Below are positions 46,193 through 58,301 of a stretch of 64,000 bases of DNA, piece after piece (positions within the stretch are counted from its first letter, which is position 1; the number at the start of each line of letters is the position of its first letter). The notes below the pieces were generated by a model. It searched no databases, was not told where the DNA came from, and saw only the letters and a program-made list of their open reading frames with translations. Location of the stretch: positions 1 through 64,000 of the forward strand of contig CAMHSJ010000005.1 in assembly GCA_946187935.1 (NCBI GenBank), read 5' to 3'. The translations under genes and the position numbers were made by a program. This DNA is from an uncultured Clostridia bacterium (GTDB taxonomy: Bacteria; Bacillota; Clostridia; Saccharofermentanales; Saccharofermentanaceae).

Positions 46193-47449
46193 TCAGAAAT
46201 CCCAGGAGTTTACATACCTGTACTGTTCTTCTGTAAGCTTATCGATCGTTATTTCCTTGGTGGCAAGAAGTATCTCTGCCACCCTGTTGTCTATGACTTC
46301 AGGGGTCTGATATACATCGATGCCGAGTTTCTCCTTCTGCTCTGCTATGTATCTTGCAGACTGAGCCTGGAGAGCGAATGACATATCCATGATCTCTACA
46401 GGATGTCCGTCGCCTGATGCAAGGTTTACGAGCCTTCCTTCAGCTATTACGCATATCGTGTTGCCGTTATTAAGCTTGTATCCGATTATGTTGTGTCTTA
46501 ATTCTGATGAAGACACCGCGATGTCTTTGAGCTGTGCTACATTGACCTCACAATCGAAATGTCCTGCATTGCAGCAGATGGCGCCATCCTTCATGAGATT
46601 AAAGTGTCTGCCGACGATTACATCCTTGCATCCTGTAACGGTTACAAAGACATCTCCTAAGGGAGCGGCTTCATCCATTGTCATTACGCTGTAGCCTTCC
46701 ATAATGGCTTCGCACGCCTTGACAGGATCTATCTCTGTTACGATGACCTTGGCGCCAAGCCCCTTGGCTCTTAAGGCTACGCCCCTGCCGCACATGCCAA
46801 ATCCTGCGACTACAACGGTCTTGCCTGCAACAACGAGGTTTGTAGTAGCCATAATGGCAGTCCATACCGACTGTCCTGTTCCGAACCTGTTGTCGAAAAG
46901 GTGCTTGCATCTGGCATCGTTGACCGCTATGACGGGGTAAGCAAGCTGGCCCTGCTTCTTAAGGATCTCGAGCCTGTGAACGCCTGTCGTTGTCTCTTCG
47001 CATCCGCCCTTGATGCCGGGAACAAGATGCTTCATGTCAGAGTGAAGGAGCATAGCAAAATCGCCGCCGTCATCGATAACGATGTCAGGCCCGAATGATA
47101 AAGCCATCTTAAGATGCCTGATGTAGTTCTCCTCATCGTCACCATGGACCGTATAAACGTGCATGCCTTCCTTTGCTAAAGCAGCAGCAACATCATCCTG
47201 AGTGGATAAAGGATTGCAGCCCGTAAGCGCAACCTCTGCGCCGCCTCTGGCCAAAGCTCGTGCAAGACATGCCGTCTTGGCTTCAACATGAACGGACACT
47301 GCGATCTTAAGACCCTTAAAGGTCTGCTGCTCGATGAGCTCCTTTTCGATCGCGCGGAGAACAGGCATGTTCCTGTATGCCCATTCGATCTTCTCCATGC
47401 CGTAAGGAGCGAGAGCGATGTCTTTGATGTCGTAATTGGGGATATCCAT
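46193..47449 (-). CDS. ahcY: Adenosylhomocysteinase
   Basis: NAD-dependent hydrolysis of S-adenosylhomocysteine to adenosine and homocysteine, relieving product inhibition of methyltransferases. It is 418 residues. VVVAGFGMCGRGVA is the NAD-binding loop; FDNRFGTGQS, CNAGHFDCEV and the start motif DIALAPYG are family blocks. The C-terminus (YRYVNSWDF) and short length resemble the Thermotoga/archaeal type, without the C-terminal Lys-Tyr arm of the long form. AGGAG lies 8 nt before the ATG. Two rRNA methyltransferases lie downstream and a purine nucleoside phosphorylase upstream. Confidence 0.95.
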   Translation of the reverse strand: MDIPNYDIKDIALAPYGMEKIEWAYRNMPVLRAIEKELIEQQTFKGLKIAVSVHVEAKTACLARALARGGAEVALTGCNPLSTQDDVAAALAKEGMHVYTVHGDDEENYIRHLKMALSFGPDIVIDDGGDFAMLLHSDMKHLVPGIKGGCEETTTGVHRLEILKKQGQLAYPVIAVNDARCKHLFDNRFGTGQSVWTAIMATTNLVVAGKTVVVAGFGMCGRGVALRAKGLGAKVIVTEIDPVKACEAIMEGYSVMTMDEAAPLGDVFVTVTGCKDVIVGRHFNLMKDGAICCNAGHFDCEVNVAQLKDIAVSSSELRHNIIGYKLNNGNTICVIAEGRLVNLASGDGHPVEIMDMSFALQAQSARYIAEQKEKLGIDVYQTPEVIDNRVAEILLATKEITIDKLTEEQYRYVNSWDF

Positions 47450-47460
47450 ATTAAGCTCCT

Positions 47461-48305
47461 TTATCCTGTGATCCTCTTTATGAATTCAGCGGCAAGATCG
47501 CAGCTTTGCTTGGACGCCTTGCCTGCATTGTCTATTACTTCCTGCTCAGAAAGCTTCCTGCCTGATAATCCTGCCGCCATGTTGGTCACACACGAAAAGC
47601 ACACAACCTTCATGCCCATGTGAGATGCCGCAATGGCTTCGGGAACCGTAGACATTCCGACGCATGAAGCACCCATGAGCTTAAGTGCCCTTATCTCTGC
47701 AGGTGTCTCATACTGCGGACCCTTTGAATATGCATAGATCCCGCGTCTTAAGGAAATTCCCAGGTCTTCGGCACACTTTGTCAAAACATCAAGATACTCC
47801 CTGTTATAGACAAAAGTCTGGTCAGGAAATCTCGTGCCGAACTCTTCGATGTTAGGTCCCCTTAATACGGGTTCGCAGTTAAAGGAAATGTGATCTTCTA
47901 TCGCAACAAGATAAGGGATGTCAGTCTCTGTATCAATACCGCCTGCCGCATTGGTAAGGAGGATGGTCTTAACGCCTAACCTTCCCATGACCCTGACATA
48001 GAAGGTAACCTCTTCCATCTCATATCCTTCGTAGTAGTGGAACCTGCCCTTCATCATAAGGACCTTGGATCCGGACAAAGAACCGGCAATAAGAAGACCT
48101 TCATGACCGGGAGCAGTCGATATGGGGAAAGACGGAATGTCAGAGTAAGGAATGCTCTTTACTATATCGCAGTAGTCAGATAAGGGACCAAGACCCGAGC
48201 CTAAGACTATCAGCACATCAGGAATGCCGAAACTTCCAAGCTCCGATCTTATGTAGCCGCAAGCCTCATCGACCCGTCTTAAGTAGTCCTTCTTATCTTT
48301 GATCA

Positions 48306-48306
<1 letters not shown>
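47461..48306 (-). CDS. punA: Purine nucleoside phosphorylase (trimeric, PunA type)
   Basis: Phosphorolysis of (deoxy)inosine and guanosine to base plus ribose 1-phosphate. It is 281 residues. LGSGLGPL is the phosphate loop; GRFHYYEGY, TNAAGGI, GPQYETPAEI, GMSTVPEA and CVTNMAAG (purine-site Asn) identify the low-molecular-mass trimeric class. The start overlaps the secA stop (TAATG). Next to ahcY, it may help recycle the nucleoside released from S-adenosylhomocysteine after deamination; no deaminase is in the window. Confidence 0.95.
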
Positions 48307-51101
<2,795 letters not shown>

Positions 51102-51110
51102 GTTCTAAAC

Positions 51111-51533
51111 TCACTCCTCAATGTTCTTTTTATTCTTGGCTTCAAGACGCCTCAAAGCCGTACGGTATCCGCCGTCCGGATTGACATAGCACGCCTTGAC
51201 TCTAGAAATCGTTGTTGAACTGACCTTGGTAGTCGCTCTGGACTTGCCCTTGATCCTTCCGTTCTTTCTTCCTTCGGAAGATTTAGGTTCTTTTACCGTT
51301 TCTTCCTTTGGCGCAAGTTCTCTTATGATCTCCTCATAGCTCTTGCCCTGCTCTATCCTTCTTACTATCTGCCATCTGTGCAGAAAGGAATGAAGTTCGC
51401 TCTTCGAGCACAGGTCAGTAAAGAACCTGCCAAGCTCTTCAGGGTTTTCCATGGTAAGTATCGCCTGATACAGATCTTCAAGATCTTTCAACTCATCTTC
51501 TGTAAAGGAAAGCTCATCTAACTTATCACTCAT
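51111..51533 (-). CDS. YerC/TrpR-like DNA-binding protein with insertion in the HTH
   Basis: Predicted transcription regulator of 140 residues. ELKDLEDLYQAILTMENPEE, FFTDLCSKSELHSFLHRWQI and GKSYEEIIREL match the YerC/YecD TrpR-like family, and SSTTISRVKACYVNPDGGY is the recognition-helix region. Between them about 29 residues rich in Lys, Glu, Ser and Arg are inserted, where the usual protein (~100 residues) has a short turn. The gene starts 18 nt after the small membrane-protein gene and ends 9 nt before secA. It may regulate this operon. Confidence 0.82.
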   Translation of the reverse strand: MSDKLDELSFTEDELKDLEDLYQAILTMENPEELGRFFTDLCSKSELHSFLHRWQIVRRIEQGKSYEEIIRELAPKEETVKEPKSSEGRKNGRIKGKSRATTKVSSTTISRVKACYVNPDGGYRTALRRLEAKNKKNIEE

Positions 51534-51551
51534 CGATCAGACCATCCCAGC

Positions 51552-51785
51552 TTACTGAACAGAATCACTTACGATAGAAAACAGAGGTGTCAGATAACCA
51601 AAATAACCGGCCAGTATGACTGCCGTTATCACTAATACGATGAGGATGCCTATGAGGCATCTGCTGAAGAAGAGATTTCTCTTGGCAACGCGGAGCGCAT
51701 CACCAATGGAGAGCTGTGAACTCTTATCAGTAGTAATCATCGAATTGGCAAGTTCAGGACGTCTAACCTGGCCGCTTTTCTTCAT
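51552..51785 (-). CDS. Small single-TM protein at the head of the secA operon
   Basis: Protein of 77 residues with a basic N-terminal half (MKKSGQVRRPEL, RVAKRNLFF) and one strong TM helix (about 42-66), probably N-terminus inside. GGAGG lies 7 nt before the ATG. No family recognised. It precedes the TrpR-like gene by 18 nt and is likely co-transcribed with it and secA. Confidence 0.65.
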   Translation of the reverse strand: MKKSGQVRRPELANSMITTDKSSQLSIGDALRVAKRNLFFSRCLIGILIVLVITAVILAGYFGYLTPLFSIVSDSVQ

Positions 51786-51860
51786 ATAAGATCCTCCGAA
51801 TCACATCGAACATGCTATTGCATGGTATATTTTAACACAATACGGAGGAAACATATAATT

Positions 51861-52850
51861 TTAATTATATTTATTAGAATTGCCGTATGTCTCCACTTTA
51901 AGCTCAACTCCCTGAGACTGAGCATACATATTAGCCTGCTCTAAGGCAGCACGGCTCATTTCAGGCGAATTCTCAGGTATTACGAGCACAAGTGTCCTGG
52001 AGGTAATACCGCCTATATGGTAATCGTTTCCGCCTGCCGAATAATCACCCGGAGCAAAAGCCGAGAGCCTGTCTATGTGCTCATCAAGTGTCTTTACGAT
52101 ATTCTCATCTGACCGGTATGTCGGCGCTGTAAGATCCATGCTGACAAGAGATGTCGCCTGCCCGTTGCGGTAATCATCTATTACAGGAAACGTCTTAGGA
52201 AGATTGCAGTCATAAATACTCCTGAAATCCTCTCCCCTTGAGAAATTATCCTCGCTCCAGATATCAGACTCATCTTTTTGTTCTTCGCCGGACGCGTTAA
52301 AGAATGTATCAAAGTTTCCGTACACGGGGATGACGTTATAACAGGTTCTTTTGATCCTACCTGCAAGAGTAAGTACCGAATAGACCGTTCTGACCTCGAT
52401 GATGCTGTGATCATTACTAAGGCACATGTTCACGTCTATGTCGTCAGGGCACATAAAATCAGAGTCCCCGTTCCTCTCGATATAGCAATCCCTTATATTT
52501 CTTGCAACAGTCCCCGCGAATACCGCTTCAGTCAGATAATCCTCTATAGCGAAGTCTGATGCCAGATCTGCTCCCGTAATTATCTTGGCGACAGTACTCA
52601 CCACTCCGGCTGCCTTGGTATCTCCAATCCCCAGATCGGGGAAAGCATTTATCACTGTTGATATGTAATCAGAAGCTGTCGTTGCCAGAGGACAAATGAG
52701 AGAAGCCTCTTCACATGCCTGCTGGCAGGACCTCTTCATTATGATGTCAGTCCTGTAAAACCCTATGACACTGATGATGCTTGCAACAAACACCAGTGTT
52801 ATGGAGAAAGATATCGCCGCTTCCAAAGTAACCGAACCTTTTTTATCCAT
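51861..52850 (-). CDS. TadE-like pseudopilin
   Basis: Secreted pseudopilin-like protein of 329 residues. The leader MDKKGSVTLEAAISFSITLVF has a prepilin-type G/S cleavage point followed by SVTLEAA with Glu at +5, then one hydrophobic helix. The long extracytoplasmic part (Cys pairs in CQQACEEASLICP) is unassigned and ends in a compact domain with TLVLVIPENS and GVELKVETYG. The ATG at 52850 is chosen for GGAGGGATC. It lies 8 nt after the DUF5702-like gene. No prepilin peptidase or TadA-type ATPase is in the window. Confidence 0.8.
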   Translation of the reverse strand: MDKKGSVTLEAAISFSITLVFVASIISVIGFYRTDIIMKRSCQQACEEASLICPLATTASDYISTVINAFPDLGIGDTKAAGVVSTVAKIITGADLASDFAIEDYLTEAVFAGTVARNIRDCYIERNGDSDFMCPDDIDVNMCLSNDHSIIEVRTVYSVLTLAGRIKRTCYNVIPVYGNFDTFFNASGEEQKDESDIWSEDNFSRGEDFRSIYDCNLPKTFPVIDDYRNGQATSLVSMDLTAPTYRSDENIVKTLDEHIDRLSAFAPGDYSAGGNDYHIGGITSRTLVLVIPENSPEMSRAALEQANMYAQSQGVELKVETYGNSNKYN

Positions 52851-52858
52851 GATCCCTC

Positions 52859-54214
52859 CTATCTGTATAACGCATAACACTTATCAATGCTGATAAGACT
52901 GTTCCGGTATTCCACCTCGGCTCTTGCTCCCGTATAAAGAGTTCCATAGTCACGCGTAAGGACCTGTCTAATGCGAAGGAGCATCTTATCGTCAGGAACA
53001 AACATCATGAACGCATTAAGAAAGTCCCTGTATCCTACTATTCCCACATCGGCATCCTGAACCTCAAACAGGGCTATGGTCCCACCCTTAAGGACATCCA
53101 CAAGACCCGAAACGCTCTGCACTGCAGAGATGAGAACTATAAAGATCGTTGTAAAGACCTCAGGGTCTATGGCGGCCACGCCGCCTGTTGCTGCTAATAT
53201 TACCGCTGAGAGAACAGCCGATATCGCATCAAGAGTTGCCTTAAGCGTTTCATTCGCAAAGTTCTCTATGACATTTTTGGCAAGCAATACACCATAGATC
53301 GCCATGCTGCAGAATACCGCTCCGAGCCTTCCGTCCATGCCGCAGAGGATGTATTCACCGTCAAAATAGTTCTCGCTGTGTATCTCTGAGAATGAAGTCC
53401 CGTTGATCGTGGCATCTGAATCATTAGGGATGATGCAGTCGAAGTTATGTGATGCATAGTGCGCCATGGCAGGATGTATCGCCACGGTCATTGCTGCTTC
53501 GGTAATGCCGTCCTGAAGATCCAGTATCGTATCAAGACCGCCCGTAAGAGCACTCAGATCGGATATCCTCATATCAATTCCGAGATCCTCAAGATCGTTA
53601 TCCGCACGCCTGACATCTGACAAGATACCGGCAAGACCCGCAAGGCCGCCTGTTGCCCCTTCAGCGTCAAACTCAGGATCCTCCGAAAGTGCAGATTCTA
53701 TCAGTGAAGATACTGTGGATGCTCCGCTCAGGATATCCTGGATATACCCTGCCGCAGGGCTCGATGTAAGGCCTTTCAAAGTGCTTATTATCCCCATCGA
53801 ATCTGCCTGCTCGAGAAGGCCTCCTATCTGATCGCATAAAAACCTCAGATAGATGCCAGATGCCCTGTACTCGTAGTAAACAGATATGGCCTCTTTCAGG
53901 TCCTCAGAAGACAATTCCTTCTCTGCAAACACAGCAACGGTATCCCCTGTGCTGTAACCAGAGGCGGCAAGAGCCTTTTCGAAGATGTCGTCATCAACAC
54001 TGTCTTGTGAAAAGGCATAAATGCCATATACCTCAAGCAGCTGCCTGTTGTATTCGGACAGGATGCACTCTACCTGCGATCTTGCCGCCTCGTTAAGAGT
54101 CAGCCTGTAATCAAGATCCCATACGAACACAAGGAACGTGCACTCGACGAGGACCAGAGCCGAAAGTATAAATGCAATGAATATGGTCATCGCTCCCCTT
54201 TTGCTCTTTCTCAT
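52859..54214 (-). CDS. DUF5702-like Tad-locus membrane protein
   Basis: Protein of 451 residues starting MRKSKRGAMTIFIAFILSAL, a TadG-like N-terminal helix with a Gly-Ala before MT, then LTLNEAARSQVECILSEYNRQLLEVYGIYAF, a block typical of the DUF5702 proteins found beside TadE in Clostridia (family call from memory). A second hydrophobic segment (about 330-375, Ala/Val-rich) is present. The start at 54214 follows the upstream stop by one base and uses GGGGTGAG. Probably a minor pilin or pilus-assembly component. Function unproven. Confidence 0.72.
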   Translation of the reverse strand: MRKSKRGAMTIFIAFILSALVLVECTFLVFVWDLDYRLTLNEAARSQVECILSEYNRQLLEVYGIYAFSQDSVDDDIFEKALAASGYSTGDTVAVFAEKELSSEDLKEAISVYYEYRASGIYLRFLCDQIGGLLEQADSMGIISTLKGLTSSPAAGYIQDILSGASTVSSLIESALSEDPEFDAEGATGGLAGLAGILSDVRRADNDLEDLGIDMRISDLSALTGGLDTILDLQDGITEAAMTVAIHPAMAHYASHNFDCIIPNDSDATINGTSFSEIHSENYFDGEYILCGMDGRLGAVFCSMAIYGVLLAKNVIENFANETLKATLDAISAVLSAVILAATGGVAAIDPEVFTTIFIVLISAVQSVSGLVDVLKGGTIALFEVQDADVGIVGYRDFLNAFMMFVPDDKMLLRIRQVLTRDYGTLYTGARAEVEYRNSLISIDKCYALYR

Positions 54215-54215
54215 A

Positions 54216-54497
54216 TCACTCACCCCATGAAGCAAAAATGCCGTACACAAGGCGGTAGTTATCAGATATTCCGGACAGATAGGTATTGAGCTTCTCAGGG
54301 GACGTGTTATAAACAGATACGCCTCCAATATGCCTGCTGTCCATGAGACCGTCTTCGTCCAGGAAATACCTCGTCTCTGTTACGCCTTCCTTCGCCAGGT
54401 CAAATGCATCAAGGGCCATAGTCTCAGGCCCTGTGACCAGAAAAGAAAGAAATACCAGGATAACGCTTGCAGATATTGCTGCTTCCAATGTTGACAT
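54216..54497 (-). CDS. Small TadE-like protein with a minimal leader
   Basis: Protein of 93 residues beginning MSTLEAAISASVILVFLSFL, which aligns with the pilin-like core of the TadE neighbour (SVTLEAAISFSITL) but has no residues before the Ser except Met. GAGGTGATC precedes this ATG, so a longer leader is unlikely. A short extracytoplasmic domain follows (GVTETRYFLDEDGLMDSRHIGG). First gene of the three-gene cluster. If exported by the pilin route, Met removal rather than prepilin peptidase would expose the Ser. Confidence 0.65.
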   Translation of the reverse strand: MSTLEAAISASVILVFLSFLVTGPETMALDAFDLAKEGVTETRYFLDEDGLMDSRHIGGVSVYNTSPEKLNTYLSGISDNYRLVYGIFASWGE

Positions 54498-54531
54498 AAT
54501 GATCACCTCACTTTCTTTGTAAGCGTTACTT

Positions 54532-54590
54532 AAATCATACAGAGGAAAAAGCTTAAAAAATGCGACAAAATCATACAAAAACCGACAAAT
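54532..54590. promoter_or_regulatory. Direct repeats and 0A-box-like elements upstream of the pseudopilin cluster
   Basis: On the minus strand TGTATGATTT occurs twice (54532-54541, 54568-54577) and TTTGTCG twice (54563-54569, 5483-equivalent at 54583-54589), 20 bp apart. TTTGTCG resembles the core of Spo0A boxes (TTGTCGAA), but the following bases do not fit. No convincing -35/-10 pair was found. Confidence 0.25.
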
Positions 54591-54675
54591 CAAAGGCCCC
54601 GCCAAACAGCAGCAAAATGCCCGTGATGACGGAAAAGTGTAGTATTCAGCTTAAAACTGTCATAAGATCAGCAAC

Positions 54676-54701
54676 AAAAAGAGCGCCCGTAAAGGACGCT
54701 C
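54676..54701 (-). terminator. Rho-independent terminator of pheST
   Basis: GAGCGCCC (54681-54688) pairs with GGACGCTC (54694-54701) with one mismatch; on the minus strand it is followed by TTTTTG. It lies 26 bp past the pheT stop. Confidence 0.85.
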
Positions 54702-54727
54702 CGTTTGGTTTTATGAATGCCGGAATA

Positions 54728-57145
54728 TCAGCTTCTGAGCTTTGCCCCGAGCTTGCCGGAAAGTTTCTCTACGATGCCGTCGACATCCTTTCTGATGTCA
54801 TCGTCTGACAACGTCTTATCGTCAGCCCTGAATACGAGGGAGATGGCAACTGACTTAAGGTCTAAGCCGAGCTTATCGTCCTGATAGATGTCAAAGAGCT
54901 TGACATCCTTAAGATATTTGCCGCCTGAAGACTTGGCTGTCTTCATGATCTCAGCGACAGTAACTTCCCTCTTACAGATAAGAGCAAGGTCACGTGTGAT
55001 GCCGGGGAATCTCGGCAGGCTCTTATAGACTCTTGCGCTCTTGGCCGCATTTACTATTGCCATGCAGTCGATCTCAAAAGCAACTGTTCCCTCAGGTGCT
55101 TCAAAATTCGAAGCTACGTCAGGATGGATGACGCCTAAGATACCGGCCTTCTTGCCATTTATGATGACAGATGCAGTCCTTCCGGGGTGAAACGAAGCGT
55201 TATCAGTAAGAGGCTCAAACTCATAAGACCTGATGCCTGTAACCTTGAACAGTTCTTCAAGATCTGACTTAACATCATAGAAAGTATCTGCGCTGTTGCC
55301 GGGCTTATAAGCAAAACCTGAAAGTGTGCGCTTCTCAAAAGGAAGCTGCTCGCCTTCCCGGGGCAGATAGACGTATGCGACCTCGAATACCTTGGCTTCA
55401 CTTACACCTCTGTTCGCATTTCTTGATGCGATCTTGAGCATTGAAGGAAGCATCGTGGTCCTCATTACGGATGTATCATCACCAAGAGGATTGGAGATCT
55501 TAAGCTGGTTTCTCAGATAAGAATCGGAAGGAACGTTAAGGCTGTCAAGATCCGAAGGTGATTCAAATGAATAAGTGATAGCTTCGAAGAATCCCGTGTA
55601 GACCAGGGTGTTTCTGATCTTCTCAATGGTCTGCTGCTCAGGAGTCCTGCCGCCTAATGTTGTCTCCTTGCCTGACAGAAGCGTAGCCTCGATCTTGTTA
55701 TATCCGAAGAATCTTGCGACTTCCTCAGAGATGTCAGCTTCGCTCTCAAGGTCAGGACGGAATGTGGGAGGGATAACGACTGCTATTCCGTTATCTTCTG
55801 CAAATGTGCAGCCAAGATCGGAAAGGGTCTTGCGCATGAATTCCTCAGTTGCCTTGATACCGATGAAGCTGTTAATCTTCTCAGGTCTGAACGGAATGCG
55901 GTTTACTTCCTTCTTGGTGGGATAGTTATCGATAAAGCCCTGTGACACCTTGCCGCATCCGAGCATTTCAACGAGCTCGCAGGCCCTGTCTAATGCCCTT
56001 AATGCGTTCTCGGGATCGAGCCCCTTCTCATATCTTGAAGAAGCTTCTGTACGAAGGCCGTTTGCGATAGCCGTACGTCTTACTGATACGCCGTTAAATA
56101 CTGCAGACTCGAAAAGGATTGTCGTCGTCTCGGGAAGGACTTCGGAATTCTCACCGCCCATGACACCTGCTATTGCGCATGCCTTCTTCTCATCAGCGAT
56201 AACGAGCATTGATGAATCCAAAATGTGGTCCTGACCGTCCAATGTCTTGATCTGCTCGCCGTCCTTCGCGCGTCTTACGATAACGTGATTGCCCTCAAGA
56301 TAATTAAGGTCAAAAGCGTGCATAGGCTGACCTAATTCGAGACACACATAGTTAGTGATGTCTACGATGTTATTGATGGGGCGCATGCCTGCCTGTGTGA
56401 GCTTGTCAGCCATCCAGGCGGGTGAAGGTCCGATCTTGACGTCTTCAACGAGTCTTGAAGTATATCTGTAGCAAAGATCAGGATCCTCGATATCAACTTT
56501 GGCAACTGAATTGATATCCAGCTTGCCTTCCTGCTTGAGCTTGGGATCTACCGGTCTGAAAGGCTTGCCGAGAGTAACGGCAGCTTCCCTGCCCAGACCT
56601 TCTATGGAGAAGCAGTCGGGACGGTTTGATGTGATCTCAAAATCGATCGTTACTGCGCCGAGTCCGAGCAGAGTCTTGATATCCACACCAAGAGGAGTGT
56701 CCTTGGGCATGTTCCAGAGACCATACTCTTCTGCGCCGGGGTGACCTTCGGGGGATACGCCAAGTTCATCAGCAGCACAGCACATACCGTAGCTCTCTAC
56801 ACCCCTGAGCTTGCCCTTCTTGATGTGAACGCCGCCGGGAAGATGTGCGCCCACTATGGCAACAGGACAGATCATGCCAACATATACGTTAGGTGCGCCG
56901 CAGACGATCTGAAGGTCTCTTCCGAGTTCATCCGAACCGAGATCGACCTTAAGCACATGAAGGTGATCGGAATCAGGATGATCAGCGACCTCGAGGATCT
57001 TACCTGTATAGACGCCGTCTATGTCATCGCCTGTCGTAATTACTTCCTCGACCTTGGACCCTGTCATGGTCATCATGTCAGCCAGTGTCTTGGGTTCTAC
57101 ATCTATGTCTGTGAAATCTTTAAGCCAGATTATCGGAGCTTTCAT
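54728..57145 (-). CDS. pheT: Phenylalanyl-tRNA synthetase beta subunit
   Basis: Forms the alpha2-beta2 PheRS that charges tRNA-Phe. It is 805 residues. The N-terminal tRNA-binding OB domain (about 40-150) includes HLHVLKVDLG and IVCGAPNV; the B3/B4 editing domain and B5 domain follow (TSNRPDCFSIEGL, ASSRYEKGLDPE). The C-terminal ferredoxin-like anticodon-binding domain has SLPRFPGITRDLALI. It begins 19 nt after pheS and ends just before a terminator. Confidence 0.97.
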   Translation of the reverse strand: MKAPIIWLKDFTDIDVEPKTLADMMTMTGSKVEEVITTGDDIDGVYTGKILEVADHPDSDHLHVLKVDLGSDELGRDLQIVCGAPNVYVGMICPVAIVGAHLPGGVHIKKGKLRGVESYGMCCAADELGVSPEGHPGAEEYGLWNMPKDTPLGVDIKTLLGLGAVTIDFEITSNRPDCFSIEGLGREAAVTLGKPFRPVDPKLKQEGKLDINSVAKVDIEDPDLCYRYTSRLVEDVKIGPSPAWMADKLTQAGMRPINNIVDITNYVCLELGQPMHAFDLNYLEGNHVIVRRAKDGEQIKTLDGQDHILDSSMLVIADEKKACAIAGVMGGENSEVLPETTTILFESAVFNGVSVRRTAIANGLRTEASSRYEKGLDPENALRALDRACELVEMLGCGKVSQGFIDNYPTKKEVNRIPFRPEKINSFIGIKATEEFMRKTLSDLGCTFAEDNGIAVVIPPTFRPDLESEADISEEVARFFGYNKIEATLLSGKETTLGGRTPEQQTIEKIRNTLVYTGFFEAITYSFESPSDLDSLNVPSDSYLRNQLKISNPLGDDTSVMRTTMLPSMLKIASRNANRGVSEAKVFEVAYVYLPREGEQLPFEKRTLSGFAYKPGNSADTFYDVKSDLEELFKVTGIRSYEFEPLTDNASFHPGRTASVIINGKKAGILGVIHPDVASNFEAPEGTVAFEIDCMAIVNAAKSARVYKSLPRFPGITRDLALICKREVTVAEIMKTAKSSGGKYLKDVKLFDIYQDDKLGLDLKSVAISLVFRADDKTLSDDDIRKDVDGIVEKLSGKLGAKLRS

Positions 57146-57164
57146 TTGTTTTGCCTCCCCTTCC

Positions 57165-58196
57165 TTACTTGAACTGTTCTAAGAATCTGACATCGTTCTC
57201 ATAAAGGAGTCTGATGTCATCGATCCCGTATCTTCCCATTGCGGTCCTCTCGACGCCGATGCCGAAAGCAAATCCGCTGTAGATCTCAGGATCTATGTTG
57301 CAGTTCTTCAATACTTCAGGATGTACCATGCCTGCACCGAGGACTTCGATCCAGCCTTCGCCCTTGCAGACATTGCAGCCACAGCCGCCGCACTTCCAGC
57401 ATGTAAGGTCTACCTCAACGGAAGGCTCTGTAAACGGGAAATGGTGAGGTCTTAAACGTATCTCGGTCTTTTCGCCGAAGAGCTTCTTTGCGAAAAGCCT
57501 CAAAGAACCTACAAGGTCACCCATGGTAACGCCCTTGTCTACCACAAGACCCTCGATCTGGTGGAATACGGGTGAATGTGTTGCATCGAGGGCATCTGAT
57601 CTGTAGACCTTACCCGGGCAGATGACCTTGAGAGGGGGTTTCTGATTCTCCATGATCCTGATCTGCATGCCGGAAGTCTGTGTCCTGAGCAATACATTGT
57701 CGTTGAAATAGAAAGTATCCTGTGTGTCTCTTGCAGGATGTCCTTCAGGGATCCTCAAGAGCTCGAAGTTGTATTTATCAAGCTCTACTTCAGGTCCTTC
57801 TGCAATTGAGTAACCGAGTCCAAGGAAGATCTCTGAGATCTCATTGATCGCCATGTTGAGCGGATGTCTTGCGCCGGCGCCCTTCATGGAAGAAGGAACT
57901 GTTACATCGATGACCTCGCGTCTTAACTTGTGAGCTCTCTCTTCTGCCTTGACCTTGGCCTGAACATCAGAAAGGGCATTTTCCATATGGCTCCTGACCT
58001 CGTTAGCGATCTTGCCGATCACAGGTCTTTCTTCGGCAGTAAGCTCGCCCATTCCTCTTAAGACCTGTGTGAGCTTACCCTTCTTTCCCAGGAAAGCGAC
58101 TCTTATCTGCTCTGCAGCAGCAGAATCCTTAACGGCTTCCATTGACTTGTCGAATTCCTCGCGGATCCCGGCCAGGGATTCCTTCATGTTACTCAT
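57165..58196 (-). CDS. pheS: Phenylalanyl-tRNA synthetase alpha subunit
   Basis: Catalytic subunit of PheRS, 343 residues. An N-terminal coiled coil (about 1-85) is followed by class II motif 1 ([10 protein letters not shown]), motif 2 ([12 protein letters not shown]) and motif 3 ([13 protein letters not shown]). The Cys-rich [14 protein letters not shown] segment is a common feature of one PheS subtype. The ATG at 58196 has GGAGG 7 nt upstream. An extended -10 lies at 58235-58243; the leader is only ~30 nt, so there is no T-box. Confidence 0.97.
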   Translation of the reverse strand: MSNMKESLAGIREEFDKSMEAVKDSAAAEQIRVAFLGKKGKLTQVLRGMGELTAEERPVIGKIANEVRSHMENALSDVQAKVKAEERAHKLRREVIDVTVPSSMKGAGARHPLNMAINEISEIFLGLGYSIAEGPEVELDKYNFELLRIPEGHPARDTQDTFYFNDNVLLRTQTSGMQIRIMENQKPPLKVICPGKVYRSDALDATHSPVFHQIEGLVVDKGVTMGDLVGSLRLFAKKLFGEKTEIRLRPHHFPFTEPSVEVDLTCWKCGGCGCNVCKGEGWIEVLGAGMVHPEVLKNCNIDPEIYSGFAFGIGVERTAMGRYGIDDIRLLYENDVRFLEQFK

Positions 58197-58234
58197 ATAA
58201 TGACCTCCGAAAAGAGTAATATACAAACTGCAAT

Positions 58235-58243
58235 ATTTTAGCA
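58235..58243 (-). promoter_or_regulatory. Predicted extended -10 promoter for pheST
   Basis: Minus-strand TGCTAAAAT, an extended -10 of the TGn type, 40 bp before the pheS ATG. No clear -35. Confidence 0.45.
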
Positions 58244-58301
58244 TAATAATAATAAAAGTGCGCTATTAAGAAGCGACTTTTTAAAAACGCAAAAATCTCA
58301 G

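Noticed and set aside
51853..51870. AT-only inverted repeat ATATAATT/AATTATAT over the stop of the TadE-like gene
   Set aside because: It has no GC pairs and no T-run, so it is not called as a terminator; such repeats are common in AT-rich spacers.
54216..54605. Longer start for the small TadE-like gene (about 36 extra residues, hydrophobic)
   Set aside because: The upstream part lacks a ribosome binding site, while GAGGTGATC precedes the internal ATG.
58257..58290. Hairpin between pheS and the 58341 gene, with T-rich flanks on both strands
   Set aside because: The stem has a bulge and no gene ends next to it on either strand; a terminator or attenuator role is not supported.
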